Source: Candidatus Gastranaerophilales bacterium
GTDB lineage: Bacteria > Cyanobacteriota > Vampirovibrionia > Gastranaerophilales > Gastranaerophilaceae
Assembly: GCA_944325635.1 (NCBI GenBank)
Contig: CALVBD010000001.1
Coordinates: 62,001 to 126,000 of the forward strand
Length of the DNA stretch: 64,000 bases
Reading direction: 5' to 3'
Shown here: positions 44,585-53,046 of the stretch, piece by piece
Position numbering within the stretch: the first letter of the stretch is position 1
Layout of the letters: every line of letters starts with the position of its first letter
Program-made: the position numbers and the translations under genes
Notes under the pieces: model-generated
Database searches by the model: none
Told to the model about the DNA's origin: nothing
Seen by the model: the letters and a program-made list of their open reading frames with translations, nothing else

Positions 44585-44944
44585 TTAATGTTTGTGGTGC
44601 CTGTAATTTGTCCGTTTATTTTTATGAAATTTTTTCTGCTGTTTTTGCTTTTTCTTTATTATATGTTTTTTATTCTGATGTTTTTTGTGAACTTTATGTT
44701 TGTTTTTATTCCAATGAAACCATTTGCGGTCAGAATCTTTCTTTTTAATTTTATGTTTTTTGGAAGGATGTTGTTTCCTTTTTATTGATTTTGTATCTTT
44801 ATCTCTGTGCCAAAAGTTAAACCATCTATGCTGCGCCGGTCTGTCACTATGGTTTGAGTGTGGAGCAGCAACACATGCTGCAGTAACCCAATTCCCAAGC
44901 AGCATCATGCCTGCTATCAACAACGATAAAATCTTTTTCTTCAT
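44585..44944 (-). CDS. Exported Lys/His-rich basic protein
   Basis: 119 residues. A signal peptide (MKKKILSLLIAGMMLLGNWV, cleavage near TAACVAAP) is followed by about 90 residues made mostly of Lys, His, Arg and Asn, with aromatic spots (HRWFNFWHRD, RKWFHWNKNK). A disordered polycation in the periplasm or outside could bind anionic polymers, nucleic acids or metals through its histidines. I do not recognise it. AAGGGGAAT precedes the ATG. Confidence 0.6.
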   Translation of the reverse strand: MKKKILSLLIAGMMLLGNWVTAACVAAPHSNHSDRPAQHRWFNFWHRDKDTKSIKRKQHPSKKHKIKKKDSDRKWFHWNKNKHKVHKKHQNKKHIIKKKQKQQKKFHKNKRTNYRHHKH

Positions 44945-45142
44945 AAAATTCCCCTTCTTTTTCCTAAATATCCTACCTTTTATATAAGTATAACGAAAAA
45001 ATATAAAAAATGTTCATTTTATCATAACTATAAACAAAATGTTACGAATAAGATTTTAATCGTTTAAGTTAAGAAAAGCAGTAAAAAATAGCCTTAGAAA
45101 TAACGACCTTAGAACCCCAGAAAACCCAATAGACACAACAAA

Positions 45143-45167
45143 AAAAGACGTTTTTGAAACGTCTTTT
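45143..45167. terminator. Hairpin, likely terminator
   Basis: AAAAGACGTTT (45143-45153), TTG, AAACGTCTTTT (45157-45167). Just beyond, an open stretch ending ..LEKFQIDEMLCYS then TAA (45268) reads like the 3' scrap of a lost gene, with no start. The rest of 44945-45284 holds nothing else recognisable. Confidence 0.5.
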
Positions 45168-45284
45168 GTAAATGGGGCAAGCAATGTTATCTGGTTACAA
45201 CCTTTAACAGAAATAATTATCAAAGAGCTTGAAAAATTCCAAATAGATGAAATGCTCTGCTATTCATAACATATAATACTACAA

Positions 45285-45992
45285 TTAAATATTATGTATA
45301 TGCTCTGATTTCATCTGTTCACTTACTCGTGAATATGGTAATAGTTTCAGGTATGTTTCATTGATTAAATCTTGAGATATTGTACTATTAGGAGTTTCAG
45401 CAGCTAATCTTCTCTTTAAATCCATTTCAAGCTGGCTATAATATGTTACTAGTATGTTATTACCCTTAACTGTTACCTTCTTTAATGTGCATTTATCGGA
45501 AAATGCAATTATTGAATATATAGGTATTCTGTCATCAATTAATCTTTTTATGCTTCTAAGATGAGTAGCGTTTTGCATAATCGGATTATAAAAATGTTCC
45601 TTATGACTTTCTCCATAACCGACAGGCAAGGTTTGAGTCCACATCTTTTGACGCTCATGTCCGAATATCCAACCACTATAATTTTTACTTTCAATAACAC
45701 ACAAGCATTTAGGATGAAACATTATAATATCAACTTCCGTTGTCTTTCCATTTTCACGAGGTAGGTATAGATTAAATAGGAACTTACACCCCATTGACTC
45801 AAAAGGCTGTAAATATCGAGATAAACTATACTCTCCATACTTACCATTATCCCAAAATACAGACCCATAAGAGTTTTGCGTAGTTCTATAATAATTACTG
45901 TTCTTATACTCATTATAGCGTAGTACAAACCGAATTACAGGGATTATTATAATAAAGAATATTATTAAACTAAAGATAATTGTATCTTCCAT
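45285..45992 (-). CDS. NERD-domain protein, membrane anchored
   Basis: 235 residues from the ATG at 45992. An N-terminal membrane helix (IIFSLIIFFIIIIPVIRFVL) is followed by a NERD (nuclease-related) domain: GEYSLSRYLQPF, the EVDIIM aspartate, and CVIESKNYSGWIFG with E-x-K-type residues, then NPIMQNATHLRSIK. The E-V-D and E-S-K pattern matches the PD-(D/E)XK core. Function is unknown; NERD proteins are often on mobile or defence-linked DNA. The longer frame to 46031 would overlap the upstream gene. Confidence 0.75.
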   Translation of the reverse strand: MEDTIIFSLIIFFIIIIPVIRFVLRYNEYKNSNYYRTTQNSYGSVFWDNGKYGEYSLSRYLQPFESMGCKFLFNLYLPRENGKTTEVDIIMFHPKCLCVIESKNYSGWIFGHERQKMWTQTLPVGYGESHKEHFYNPIMQNATHLRSIKRLIDDRIPIYSIIAFSDKCTLKKVTVKGNNILVTYYSQLEMDLKRRLAAETPNSTISQDLINETYLKLLPYSRVSEQMKSEHIHNI

Positions 45993-46006
45993 AACATTTA
46001 TAAATA

Positions 46007-46399
46007 TTACTTTACATCTTTCTTTCGCCAAGGATTATTGTTAGGATTTACAAATTTTTTACCCGTGAAGTATGTTGCTGGACAGCTATTACCTTCCCAT
46101 TGCCATTTTATAACAATGTTATTTTTATCAACCTCTAATATTCTATTACAGTTTGACTCACAGCCATAAACTACATACTGATTACCTGAAACATTATAAG
46201 AACTGTTTATCCAATAATATAGCTTTTTCCCAGCGATTGTTTTTTCTTGTGTAGGATAGCCCCAGTGGTCAATAACAGTTTCTAAATTTTCTCCAATCCA
46301 ACTATCCATAATTCTTTTCATAGTATCATTTGTGCCGATAGCAAATGATACTGTTGGAAAAAATGTTGTTATAAGTATAACTATTAGAATTTTTTTCAT
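46007..46399 (-). CDS. Exported small protein, BamE/SmpA-like
   Basis: 130 residues. Signal peptide MKKILIVILITTFFPTVSFA, then DSWIGENLETVIDHWGYPTQEK and GKKLYYWINSS, which resemble the helix-helix-strand start of SmpA/OmlA (BamE) domains. There is no lipobox cysteine, so it is probably soluble in the periplasm. Three cysteines (YGCESNC, SCP) may form disulfides. AGAGG precedes the ATG. It lies just before the NERD gene, probably in one transcript. Confidence 0.6.
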   Translation of the reverse strand: MKKILIVILITTFFPTVSFAIGTNDTMKRIMDSWIGENLETVIDHWGYPTQEKTIAGKKLYYWINSSYNVSGNQYVVYGCESNCNRILEVDKNNIVIKWQWEGNSCPATYFTGKKFVNPNNNPWRKKDVK

Positions 46400-46549
46400 A
46401 CTTACCTCTTATATTCAATTATAACATGAAATCCTTTTATTTAGCATTCATTGTAACCATTACAATTTGTCAGAAAACTTGTTTGTTGTATTAACAACAA
46501 ACTAACAGAAAAAACAAATAAAAAAACTCAAAAAAGTTAAAGTAAAAAA

Positions 46550-46626
46550 TGGGGCGGATAGTGGGACTCGAACCCACGCATATCGGAACCACAATCCGAG
46601 GTCTTAACCACTTGACGATATCCGCC
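46550..46626 (-). tRNA. tRNA-His (anticodon GTG), CCA encoded
   Basis: On minus: extra G at -1 (46626) paired with C73, acceptor GCGGATA/TATCCGC, anticodon stem TCGGA/TCCGA with loop TTGTGGT (GTG at 46590-46592), T arm GTGGG/CCCAC. CCA is encoded at 46550-46552 and a T run follows, a terminator. The rest of 46400-46760 holds only the hairpin at 46708. Confidence 0.97.
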
Positions 46627-46707
46627 ATACGTTACTTTCTTATATTAACACGTAAATATTTTTTGTCCAGAACTTTTTATTCATAAACAAACCTTTCATT
46701 GCATAAT

Positions 46708-46738
46708 AAAAAGGAATACAATAAATGTATTCCTTTTT
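46708..46738. terminator. Bidirectional terminator
   Basis: AAAAAGGAATACA-ATAAA-TGTATTCCTTTTT, a perfect 13-bp stem downstream of the rpaB-like gene (minus). Confidence 0.88.
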
Positions 46739-46760
46739 ATTTTTTATATATCTGATTAAT

Positions 46761-47510
46761 TTAGCTAATTCTCTGGAACATATATCCGATACCGCGGGCT
46801 GTAAGAATTAATTCCGGATTTGCAGGATCAGTTTCGAGTTTTGAACGTAATCTTGAAATATGTACGTCAACAACTCTTGTATCTATACGATGATCCGGCG
46901 GATAAGCCCATACATGCTGCAGAATTTCGTTTCTTGAAAAAGCCTGACCTGAATTATTTACCAATAATTCCAACAGGCTAAATTCCATACCAGTCAAACG
47001 GATACGTTCATTTTTTCTGAATACCTGACGGCGTGCTGTATCAATTTTGATATTTCCTGTTGTTATGACATTTTTAGTTACTTTCCCTGTAGGGGTAACA
47101 GTTTCTCTGTTATTAGTACGTCTTAAAACTGCTTTTACACGAGCTTCAAGTTCTTTTGGCGAAAACGGTTTAATTACGTAATCATCAGCCCCGAGTTCAA
47201 GCCCTGTGATTCTTTCGGAAACATCACCGAGAGCTGTTAATATAATAATCGGAACATCCGCAGTCCTTCTGATTTCTCTTGTAACCCCGTATCCGTCTAA
47301 TTTTGGCATCATAACATCCAAAACAACCAAATCAGGATTGTATTTATTAAATGCGTTAACGGCTTCTTCTCCGTCAGCAGCTGTTACAACATCATACCCT
47401 GCCATTTTAAGACGGGTTTCCAAAATCCTTCTGATACTTGCTTCATCATCAGCAAGCAAAATTCTTTGACGGTCTTCTGTATCATTAGGCATTTCAACGT
47501 TTTCTGTCAT
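46761..47510 (-). CDS. rpaB: OmpR-type response regulator, RpaB/Ycf27-like
   Basis: 249 residues. Receiver domain with acidic pair near 21-22 and phospho-acceptor D65 (VVLDVMMPKLDGYG), ADDYVIKPFSPKELEAR, then a winged helix (about 150-245) with RRQVFRKNERIRLTGMEFSLLELL and RVVDVHISRLRSKLE. The receiver shares long identical stretches with cyanobacterial RpaB, e.g. ASIRRILETRL and ITGLELGADDYV, from my memory of that family. In Cyanobacteria RpaB, with kinase NblS, controls high-light and stress genes. No kinase gene lies here. Symbol is by resemblance; orthology is not tested. Confidence 0.8.
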   Translation of the reverse strand: MTENVEMPNDTEDRQRILLADDEASIRRILETRLKMAGYDVVTAADGEEAVNAFNKYNPDLVVLDVMMPKLDGYGVTREIRRTADVPIIILTALGDVSERITGLELGADDYVIKPFSPKELEARVKAVLRRTNNRETVTPTGKVTKNVITTGNIKIDTARRQVFRKNERIRLTGMEFSLLELLVNNSGQAFSRNEILQHVWAYPPDHRIDTRVVDVHISRLRSKLETDPANPELILTARGIGYMFQRIS

Positions 47511-47626
47511 AGTCTTTTCCTTACTTAGTAATAATCTAACACCTTAATTAATATTACAAAATATTGATTTCTGTTAATATTTATAACGTTATATTAACCT
47601 AATTTTACAAAAATTGCAAGCACTTT

Positions 47627-48361
47627 TTATAACTTTTCTGAAATAATCTTTTTGAATTTTTCCAGATCTTCTTTAGTATCAATTCCGACCGGAACGAAAT
47701 CCACGACTGAAGTTTTAATTCTCATACCGTTTTCAAGCGCGCGGAGTTGTTCAAGGCTTTCTGTGCGTTCCAGCAGAGTTTGCGGCAGTGATGTCATTTT
47801 TATTAAGGCTTCTCTTTTGTAACCGTAAATGCCGAGATGTCCGTAGAAGGTTGCGATTCCTGTATTTCTTTCATAAGGAATTTTTGAGCGGGAGAAGTAG
47901 AGCGCATAGCCGTTGTTGTCTATTACGCATTTTACAAGATTAGGGTTGTTTATCTCAGCTTCATCGTTTAAAATTCTAATCAAAGTAGAAATATCAGCAT
48001 TTTCGTCTTCTTGAACATTTCTTGCAACATCGTCAATGCTTTCCGGCTTAATAAGAGGTTCATCGCCTTGAAGGTTAACGATATAAGAGATTTCAGGGTG
48101 ACGTTCAACAACTTCTCTAATTCTGTCTGAGCCGCATTTATGGTTAGTGGATGTCATTTCAACTTCTCCGTCAAAGGCTTTTACTGTGTTGAAAATTCTC
48201 TCATCATCAGTTGCAACAATAACTATATCTGCAAGTTTTGCCTGTTTTGCTTTTTCGTAAACCCATTGGATAATCGGTTTTCCGTTAACTTCAATAAGCG
48301 GTTTTCCTTCCAGTCTGGAAGATCCGTAGCGTGCCGGTATAATTATTGCTGTTTTTCCCAT
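47627..48361 (-). CDS. kdsB: 3-deoxy-manno-octulosonate cytidylyltransferase KdsB
   Basis: 244 residues; activates Kdo with CTP for lipopolysaccharide synthesis. IIPARYGSSRLEGKPL at the N-terminus, then NLQGDEPLI and YFSRSKIPYERN, YGHLGIYGYKREAL and LEQLRALENGMRIK are all family motifs. I chose the ATG at 48361 (AAAGGAG just upstream); the longer frame to 48460 would enter prmA. It supports a diderm envelope with Kdo. It follows prmA on the same strand across a hairpin at 48379-48405. Confidence 0.96.
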   Translation of the reverse strand: MGKTAIIIPARYGSSRLEGKPLIEVNGKPIIQWVYEKAKQAKLADIVIVATDDERIFNTVKAFDGEVEMTSTNHKCGSDRIREVVERHPEISYIVNLQGDEPLIKPESIDDVARNVQEDENADISTLIRILNDEAEINNPNLVKCVIDNNGYALYFSRSKIPYERNTGIATFYGHLGIYGYKREALIKMTSLPQTLLERTESLEQLRALENGMRIKTSVVDFVPVGIDTKEDLEKFKKIISEKL

Positions 48362-48410
48362 TTTTTCTCCTTTATATGATGAAAGCCGACAAACATGCGG
48401 CTTTTTTGAA

Positions 48411-49328
48411 TTATTTTTTGACAACGAGTGCAACCCACTGGTTCTGGTGCATTTCTTCAATAAGTTCCAAATTATGTTGTTTTATGGCGTCAAGGACTAC
48501 GGGCTTTTTCTCGTCAAGAATGCCTGAAAGTACCATATAGGCGTCGTCTTTCATTATTGCCTTTAAATCTCCCATAATTTCCGCCAAAACGTTATGGAGA
48601 ATGTTTGCAAGCACAAAATCAAATTGTCTATCTATTTTGTCTGCAGTGTTGAGTTCAAATTCGCAATCGGCACTGTTTTTAATTGCGTTTTCTTTAGCAA
48701 CATCTATTACTGTGTCGTCATTGTCGCATCCGTAGGCGTATTTGGCACCGAATTTTTTTGCACAAATTGCAAGAATTCCTGAACCCATACCGATATCTGC
48801 AACATCTGCATGCTCAGGCATATATTTTTCTATTGCTTTCATACAAAGCTGGGTTGTAGCATGGGTTCCTGTTCCAAATGCACAGCCAGGCTCAAGCTTT
48901 ATAATCACTTCATCCGAACGCGGTGGCGTGTATTCAATCCAGTCAGGAACAACCGTAATCCTGTCAGATACGTGTGTTACATCCCATTTCTCTTTCCATT
49001 TTTTAGACCAATCTTCGTTTTCTTTTTCAGAATATACAAACTCCCAGCTGCCGAGTTCTTCGTCTGAAAATCCTCGGGATTTTAGGAGTTTCCGCTGTTC
49101 TGAGAGAACCTTTTTAACATGAGATTCAGAAACGGCTGCAGAATTACAATCCTGCGGATTTAAAAATACCCGCAAAGTGCCTTCGGTTGTGGATATCATC
49201 TCTAAATCTTTGTAGGTTTCTTCAGCAAGAACTACTCCTTCACATGGCAAATTTTCAAAACAAATGTCTGAAATAATATCTTCCATATCGGGATTAATTT
49301 TTATTTGCAATTCATAATATGATGACAT
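48411..49328 (-). CDS. prmA: Ribosomal protein L11 methyltransferase PrmA
   Basis: 305 residues: N-terminal substrate-recognition domain and C-terminal SAM-methyltransferase with DIGMGSGILAICAKKFGA, the LEPGCAFGTGTHATTQLC segment and LANILHNVLAEI. It trimethylates L11. It begins three bases after the accA stop, so accD-accA-prmA-kdsB form a likely operon on minus. Confidence 0.95.
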   Translation of the reverse strand: MSSYYELQIKINPDMEDIISDICFENLPCEGVVLAEETYKDLEMISTTEGTLRVFLNPQDCNSAAVSESHVKKVLSEQRKLLKSRGFSDEELGSWEFVYSEKENEDWSKKWKEKWDVTHVSDRITVVPDWIEYTPPRSDEVIIKLEPGCAFGTGTHATTQLCMKAIEKYMPEHADVADIGMGSGILAICAKKFGAKYAYGCDNDDTVIDVAKENAIKNSADCEFELNTADKIDRQFDFVLANILHNVLAEIMGDLKAIMKDDAYMVLSGILDEKKPVVLDAIKQHNLELIEEMHQNQWVALVVKK

Positions 49329-49331
49329 GAA

Positions 49332-50285
49332 TTACTCCAAGAATGCACCCATTTTGCGGAACTTGTCGTAACGTTTGCTTTTTAGTTCCTCAGGTGAATA
49401 TTTAGAAAGTTCATCAAGACTTTCCAGAATGGTTTTCTTCATTTCAGCGCAGACAAAATCGTAATCTTTATGCGCGCCACCCACCGGTTCTTTTATTGCG
49501 CCGTCGATAATATCAAATTTCATCAAGTCTGGAGCTGTGATTTTTAATGCTTCTGCAGCGTCGCCTGCACGGGAAGCGTCACGCCAGAGAATTGAGGCGC
49601 ATCCTTCCGGTGAGATTACCGTATAATAAGCGTGTTCAAGTAAGAAAACTTTATCTGCAACAGCAAGCCCCAATGCGCCGCCGGAGCAGCCTTCACCTGT
49701 AATAATCGCAATAACCGGAACATTAAGCTTTGCCATATCGCGGAGGTTAACAGCAATTGCACCGCCCTGACCGGTTTCTTCCGCGCTTATCCCTGGATAT
49801 GCCCCAGGGGTATCAATAAGCGTAATTATCGGAATATTGAATTTGCTGGCATGTTTAAATAGTCTGAGGGCTTTTCTGTACCCTTGCGGCTGCGGCATAC
49901 CAAAGTTATATTCAAGGTTTTCTTTTGTTGATTTCCCTTTCATAGTTCCGATAATCATGACAGGTTTACCGTCAATTTTAGCTAAGCCGCCGATGATGGC
50001 TCTATCGTCCATGCCGGTTCTGTCGCCGTGAAGTTCAATGAAATCAGTGCAAATATGGCTTACATAATCCAGAAAGTTCGGTCTTTCGGGATGTCTTGCA
50101 ATCTGCAACTTCTGAGCAGGTTTGAGATTTGCGTACAATTCTTTTTTGTAATCGTCAGCCTGCTGTTCAAATGTTTCAATTTCTTTATTTAAATCCATGC
50201 CGGACTCCGCACTTATTTTTTTTAATTCTTCAATTTTTTCCTGTATTTCCATAATAGGTTTTTCAAAATCCAATACTGTAGTCAT
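49332..50285 (-). CDS. accA: Acetyl-CoA carboxylase carboxyltransferase subunit alpha
   Basis: 317 residues. Family segments FIELHGDRTGMDDRAIIGG, GMPQPQGYRKALRL, LIDTPGAYPGISAEETGQGG and EGCSGGALG are present. With AccD it transfers the carboxyl group from biotin to acetyl-CoA, the first step of fatty acid synthesis. AccB and AccC are not in the window. It lies 29 bases after accD. Confidence 0.97.
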   Translation of the reverse strand: MTTVLDFEKPIMEIQEKIEELKKISAESGMDLNKEIETFEQQADDYKKELYANLKPAQKLQIARHPERPNFLDYVSHICTDFIELHGDRTGMDDRAIIGGLAKIDGKPVMIIGTMKGKSTKENLEYNFGMPQPQGYRKALRLFKHASKFNIPIITLIDTPGAYPGISAEETGQGGAIAVNLRDMAKLNVPVIAIITGEGCSGGALGLAVADKVFLLEHAYYTVISPEGCASILWRDASRAGDAAEALKITAPDLMKFDIIDGAIKEPVGGAHKDYDFVCAEMKKTILESLDELSKYSPEELKSKRYDKFRKMGAFLE

Positions 50286-50314
50286 ATTGTATCCTTTTAA
50301 ATAATCTCTTTTAC

Positions 50315-51181
50315 TTACACTCCGTGCATTGATAACAGATTTGCCAGAGTTTTTCTTAAATCTTTACGTTTTGAAACCACGTCAACCTGACCGTATTTCA
50401 GAAGGTATTCAGCGGTTTGGAAGTCAGACGGGAGTTTTTGTCTGATTGTTTGTTCAATAACTCTTCTGCCTGCAAACCCTACTCTTGCACCTTGTTCCGC
50501 AACAATGATGTCGCCGAGCATCCCGAAGCTTGCTGTTACTCCGCCGAATGTCGGTTCTGTTATGAGGTTTATATAAAGCAAACCTTCATCGTCAAGTCTT
50601 GAACATGCGCAGGATGTTTTTGCCATCTGCATTAAACTCAATGCGCTTTCCTGCATTCTTGCTCCGCCTGATGATGTGATGGCAAGAACAGGAAGCCGTT
50701 GTTCAATAGCCTTTTCAATAATCCTTGTAACTTTTTCCCCGACAACGCTTCCCATAGAACCGCCCATAAAATCAAAATCCATTACCGCAGTTGCAACTTT
50801 GTGTCCTTCAATCTGTCCGATACCTGTAACAACAGCATCATTAAGGTTTGTCTTTTCCTGGGCTTTTGCAAGTCTGTTTTTGTAAGATTCAGTATCCACA
50901 AAGTTCAATGGGTCTGTCGGTTTAATTTCCGTGAAAAGTTCTTCAAACGAATTTTCGTCAAATAACTGTTTAATTCTTTTTCTTGCGTTTATTCTGAAAT
51001 GGTAGTCACAGACAGGACAAACCATATCATTGTTTTCTAAATCTTCTTTTAAAAGCTGCGCATCACAGTGAACACATTTAGTCCATAAATCGGGATTTTG
51101 TTCAACCTCTGCACGCGCTTCCAATTCACGTCTTTTAATTTGAGCTTCTTTACGTTTTTCAAACCAATCTTGAATAGTCAT
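50315..51181 (-). CDS. accD: Acetyl-CoA carboxylase carboxyltransferase subunit beta
   Basis: 288 residues. A four-cysteine zinc ribbon near residues 36-60 (KCVHCDAQL, CPVCDYHF) precedes the crotonase-like core with DFDFMGGSMGSVVGEK and TSSGGARMQES. The standard start and length of AccD are kept. First gene of the accD-accA-prmA-kdsB run. Confidence 0.97.
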   Translation of the reverse strand: MTIQDWFEKRKEAQIKRRELEARAEVEQNPDLWTKCVHCDAQLLKEDLENNDMVCPVCDYHFRINARKRIKQLFDENSFEELFTEIKPTDPLNFVDTESYKNRLAKAQEKTNLNDAVVTGIGQIEGHKVATAVMDFDFMGGSMGSVVGEKVTRIIEKAIEQRLPVLAITSSGGARMQESALSLMQMAKTSCACSRLDDEGLLYINLITEPTFGGVTASFGMLGDIIVAEQGARVGFAGRRVIEQTIRQKLPSDFQTAEYLLKYGQVDVVSKRKDLRKTLANLLSMHGV

Positions 51182-51262
51182 AATTATAATATCCCTAATA
51201 AATAATCTCTTATTACCACATTATTATACACGAAAAAAAGAGTTGCGCAAATCTTTACAATT

Positions 51263-51715
51263 TTAATATCTGATTTTCGATGCTCTGTCCATTTCTCGTT
51301 TCTGGTCTTTTTTTGCTATGTCGTCGCGTTTGTCATGGAGTTTTTTACCTTTCGCAAGCCCGATTTGAACCTTGGCAAAGCCTTTTATAATGTAAACTTC
51401 CAGTGGAACGATTGTGTAGCCGTCTTTTTTTACTTTAGAATGCATTTTAAGGATTTCTTTTTTTGTTAAAAGCAGTTTTCGTGTGCGTTCGGCTTTATGG
51501 TTGAAACGGTTTCCCTGTTCATAAGGCGAAATGTGGCAGTTGTATAAAAATACTTCATTATCTTCAATTTTACAGAAACTGTCTTTCAGGTTTATTGCAT
51601 TTTTTCGGATTGATTTTATTTCAGTTCCGGTTAGAACAATTCCTGCCTCATATTTTTCAAAAATATTGAAGTCGTGAAATGCTTTTCTGTTTGTTGTAAT
51701 TATCTGTCGTTCCAT
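51263..51715 (-). CDS. smpB: SsrA-binding protein SmpB
   Basis: 150 residues; binds tmRNA for rescue of stalled ribosomes. TNRKAFHDFNIFEKYEAGIVL, LTGTEIKSIR, YNCHISPYEQGNRFNH and the C-terminal tail KRDDIAKKDQKREMDRA are conserved. I set the start at the ATG at 51715: TATAAT (plus-strand 51722-51727) ends six bases before it, so the mRNA may be leaderless, and the longer frame would include the promoter. tmRNA itself is not visible in the window. Confidence 0.96.
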   Translation of the reverse strand: MERQIITTNRKAFHDFNIFEKYEAGIVLTGTEIKSIRKNAINLKDSFCKIEDNEVFLYNCHISPYEQGNRFNHKAERTRKLLLTKKEILKMHSKVKKDGYTIVPLEVYIIKGFAKVQIGLAKGKKLHDKRDDIAKKDQKREMDRASKIRY

Positions 51716-51742
51716 AATTTGATTATAACACAAATAGATTAA

Positions 51743-52242
51743 GGAAATAGACTAATGCGCAATAGGCACTGGGCTATTTTCTTATTAAGCCTATTTCTTT
51801 TCTTTTGTTGCGAAGCAAAAGAAAAGAAATAGGCGAAAGAAAAGAAAACTCACGACCAAAAGACACGAGTCAGCAGAAACCAAGGTTTCCGCACCTTCCT
51901 TAGACCGACCATAGGTCGGTCTAAGGAAATCCCCCCTACCCCCCTTTACAAAGGGGGTAAAGTCAAAGCCTTCCTTGTAAGGGAGGTGGCGCGCTAGCGT
52001 CGGAGGGTTTAATGCGAGCGTGCGGCGTAGCCGCGATAGCGAGCACTAGAGGTTGAAGGCTCTGCCTTCAACTACTTCCATTTGATTTTGCGGCGCGAAG
52101 CGACGCTGTAAACGATTGCGTTTTTCTCTTTCTTTGGTTCATTTCTTTCTCTTTTAATCGCAATAAAAGAGAAAGAAATGAACATAAAAATAAAATTTAT
52201 AAAGGAAATAGACTAGTGCCTCTTTCGCACTAGGCTGTTTCC
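51743..52242. repeat. Cluster of hairpins between smpB and the metallopeptidase-like gene
   Basis: About 500 bases without a gene. Two related hairpins, each starting GGAAATAGACTA, bound it (51743-51781 and 52204-52242). Between them lie perfect hairpins: 19-bp arms 51789-51807/51816-51834, 15-bp arms 51896-51910/51914-51928 (around ACCGACC), CCCCCTTT-ACA-AAGGGGG (51941-51957), GCGGC-GTA-GCCGC (52022-52034), GTTGAAGGC-TCT-GCCTTCAAC (52052-52072) and 19-bp arms 52138-52156/52164-52182. The last outer hairpin may end the minus-strand gene at 52246. Confidence 0.8.
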
Positions 52243-52245
52243 TTA

Positions 52246-52995
52246 TTATTTCCGGCAGTTTTGCAGAATTTCTTTTAGTTTCTCCGCTACAATTTTAATT
52301 TTTTCAGGAAAATTGTATACTTTTTTTTCTCTTGCGTAGATTTTTTCACAAATTAAATCAGGATGTCTGTCCTGGATTTCGTCAAGATATTTATAGCCGT
52401 CATCAAATGCGTTATATTCCTCGAGCATGCGATATCGACTGTTTTGCAGAAAGTCGATTTTTTCTTCATCATTAAATTGCTTGAGAAAATCATTTAATTT
52501 TTGTTTTAATTCTTCTTCTTTAAATTCTTTTTTTGTATAAAGATTTTCATTATAGAAATTCTCGGTTTTTTCAAGCAGTCCTTTTTCATACATTTTTACA
52601 GTTCTTGCCGAGTGCTTTGGATTTGTAAGTTGGAGAAAATAGTGGCTTGTTTCATGGAGTGAAAAGTCTGTCTCAAGTAATCTGATACCTTCTGTATATG
52701 GACTTTTTTGAAGATAGATCATATATTTGTCAATGCCGTTTCCTGCGTCATTAAGTCCGAAGCAGGTAAGGCCTCCTTGTTTATTGTAATTTAGCACTTT
52801 AACATTAATTTTTTCCGGAGTACATTCTTTCAGAGTTTTTTCAAAAACATCTAACGGAACTTCTTTTGTTATGAATTTATCACTTAATTTATTAAAAAAG
52901 TTTTCATTAAGCCTTTTGGCAAAGGCTATACGCTCCTTATAACTGCCTTTACATAGTTTTAGTGGAAATTTTACTGTCGGTAAGACTTTTATCAT
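52246..52995 (-). CDS. Unknown protein with an HExxH metallopeptidase motif
   Basis: 249 residues. I do not recognise the family. SLHETSHYFLQLTNP gives HETSH at 114-118, the zinc-binding HExxH motif; about 70 residues on, RMLEEYNAFDDGYKYLDEI could supply a third, glutamate ligand as in gluzincins. The protein is rich in Lys/Glu, with no signal peptide. A cytoplasmic or unconventionally exported zinc protease is possible. No strong ribosome site precedes the ATG. It lies downstream of the oppF-like gene on minus. Confidence 0.6.
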   Translation of the reverse strand: MIKVLPTVKFPLKLCKGSYKERIAFAKRLNENFFNKLSDKFITKEVPLDVFEKTLKECTPEKINVKVLNYNKQGGLTCFGLNDAGNGIDKYMIYLQKSPYTEGIRLLETDFSLHETSHYFLQLTNPKHSARTVKMYEKGLLEKTENFYNENLYTKKEFKEEELKQKLNDFLKQFNDEEKIDFLQNSRYRMLEEYNAFDDGYKYLDEIQDRHPDLICEKIYAREKKVYNFPEKIKIVAEKLKEILQNCRK

Positions 52996-53046
52996 ACTGT
53001 CATAAAACCTGTGAAGTCAAAAAATTGCCTTGCAGTCTTTTTCACG

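Noticed and set aside
51930-52080. CRISPR array
   Set aside because: The repeats are unique hairpins of different sequence, not regular direct repeats with spacers.
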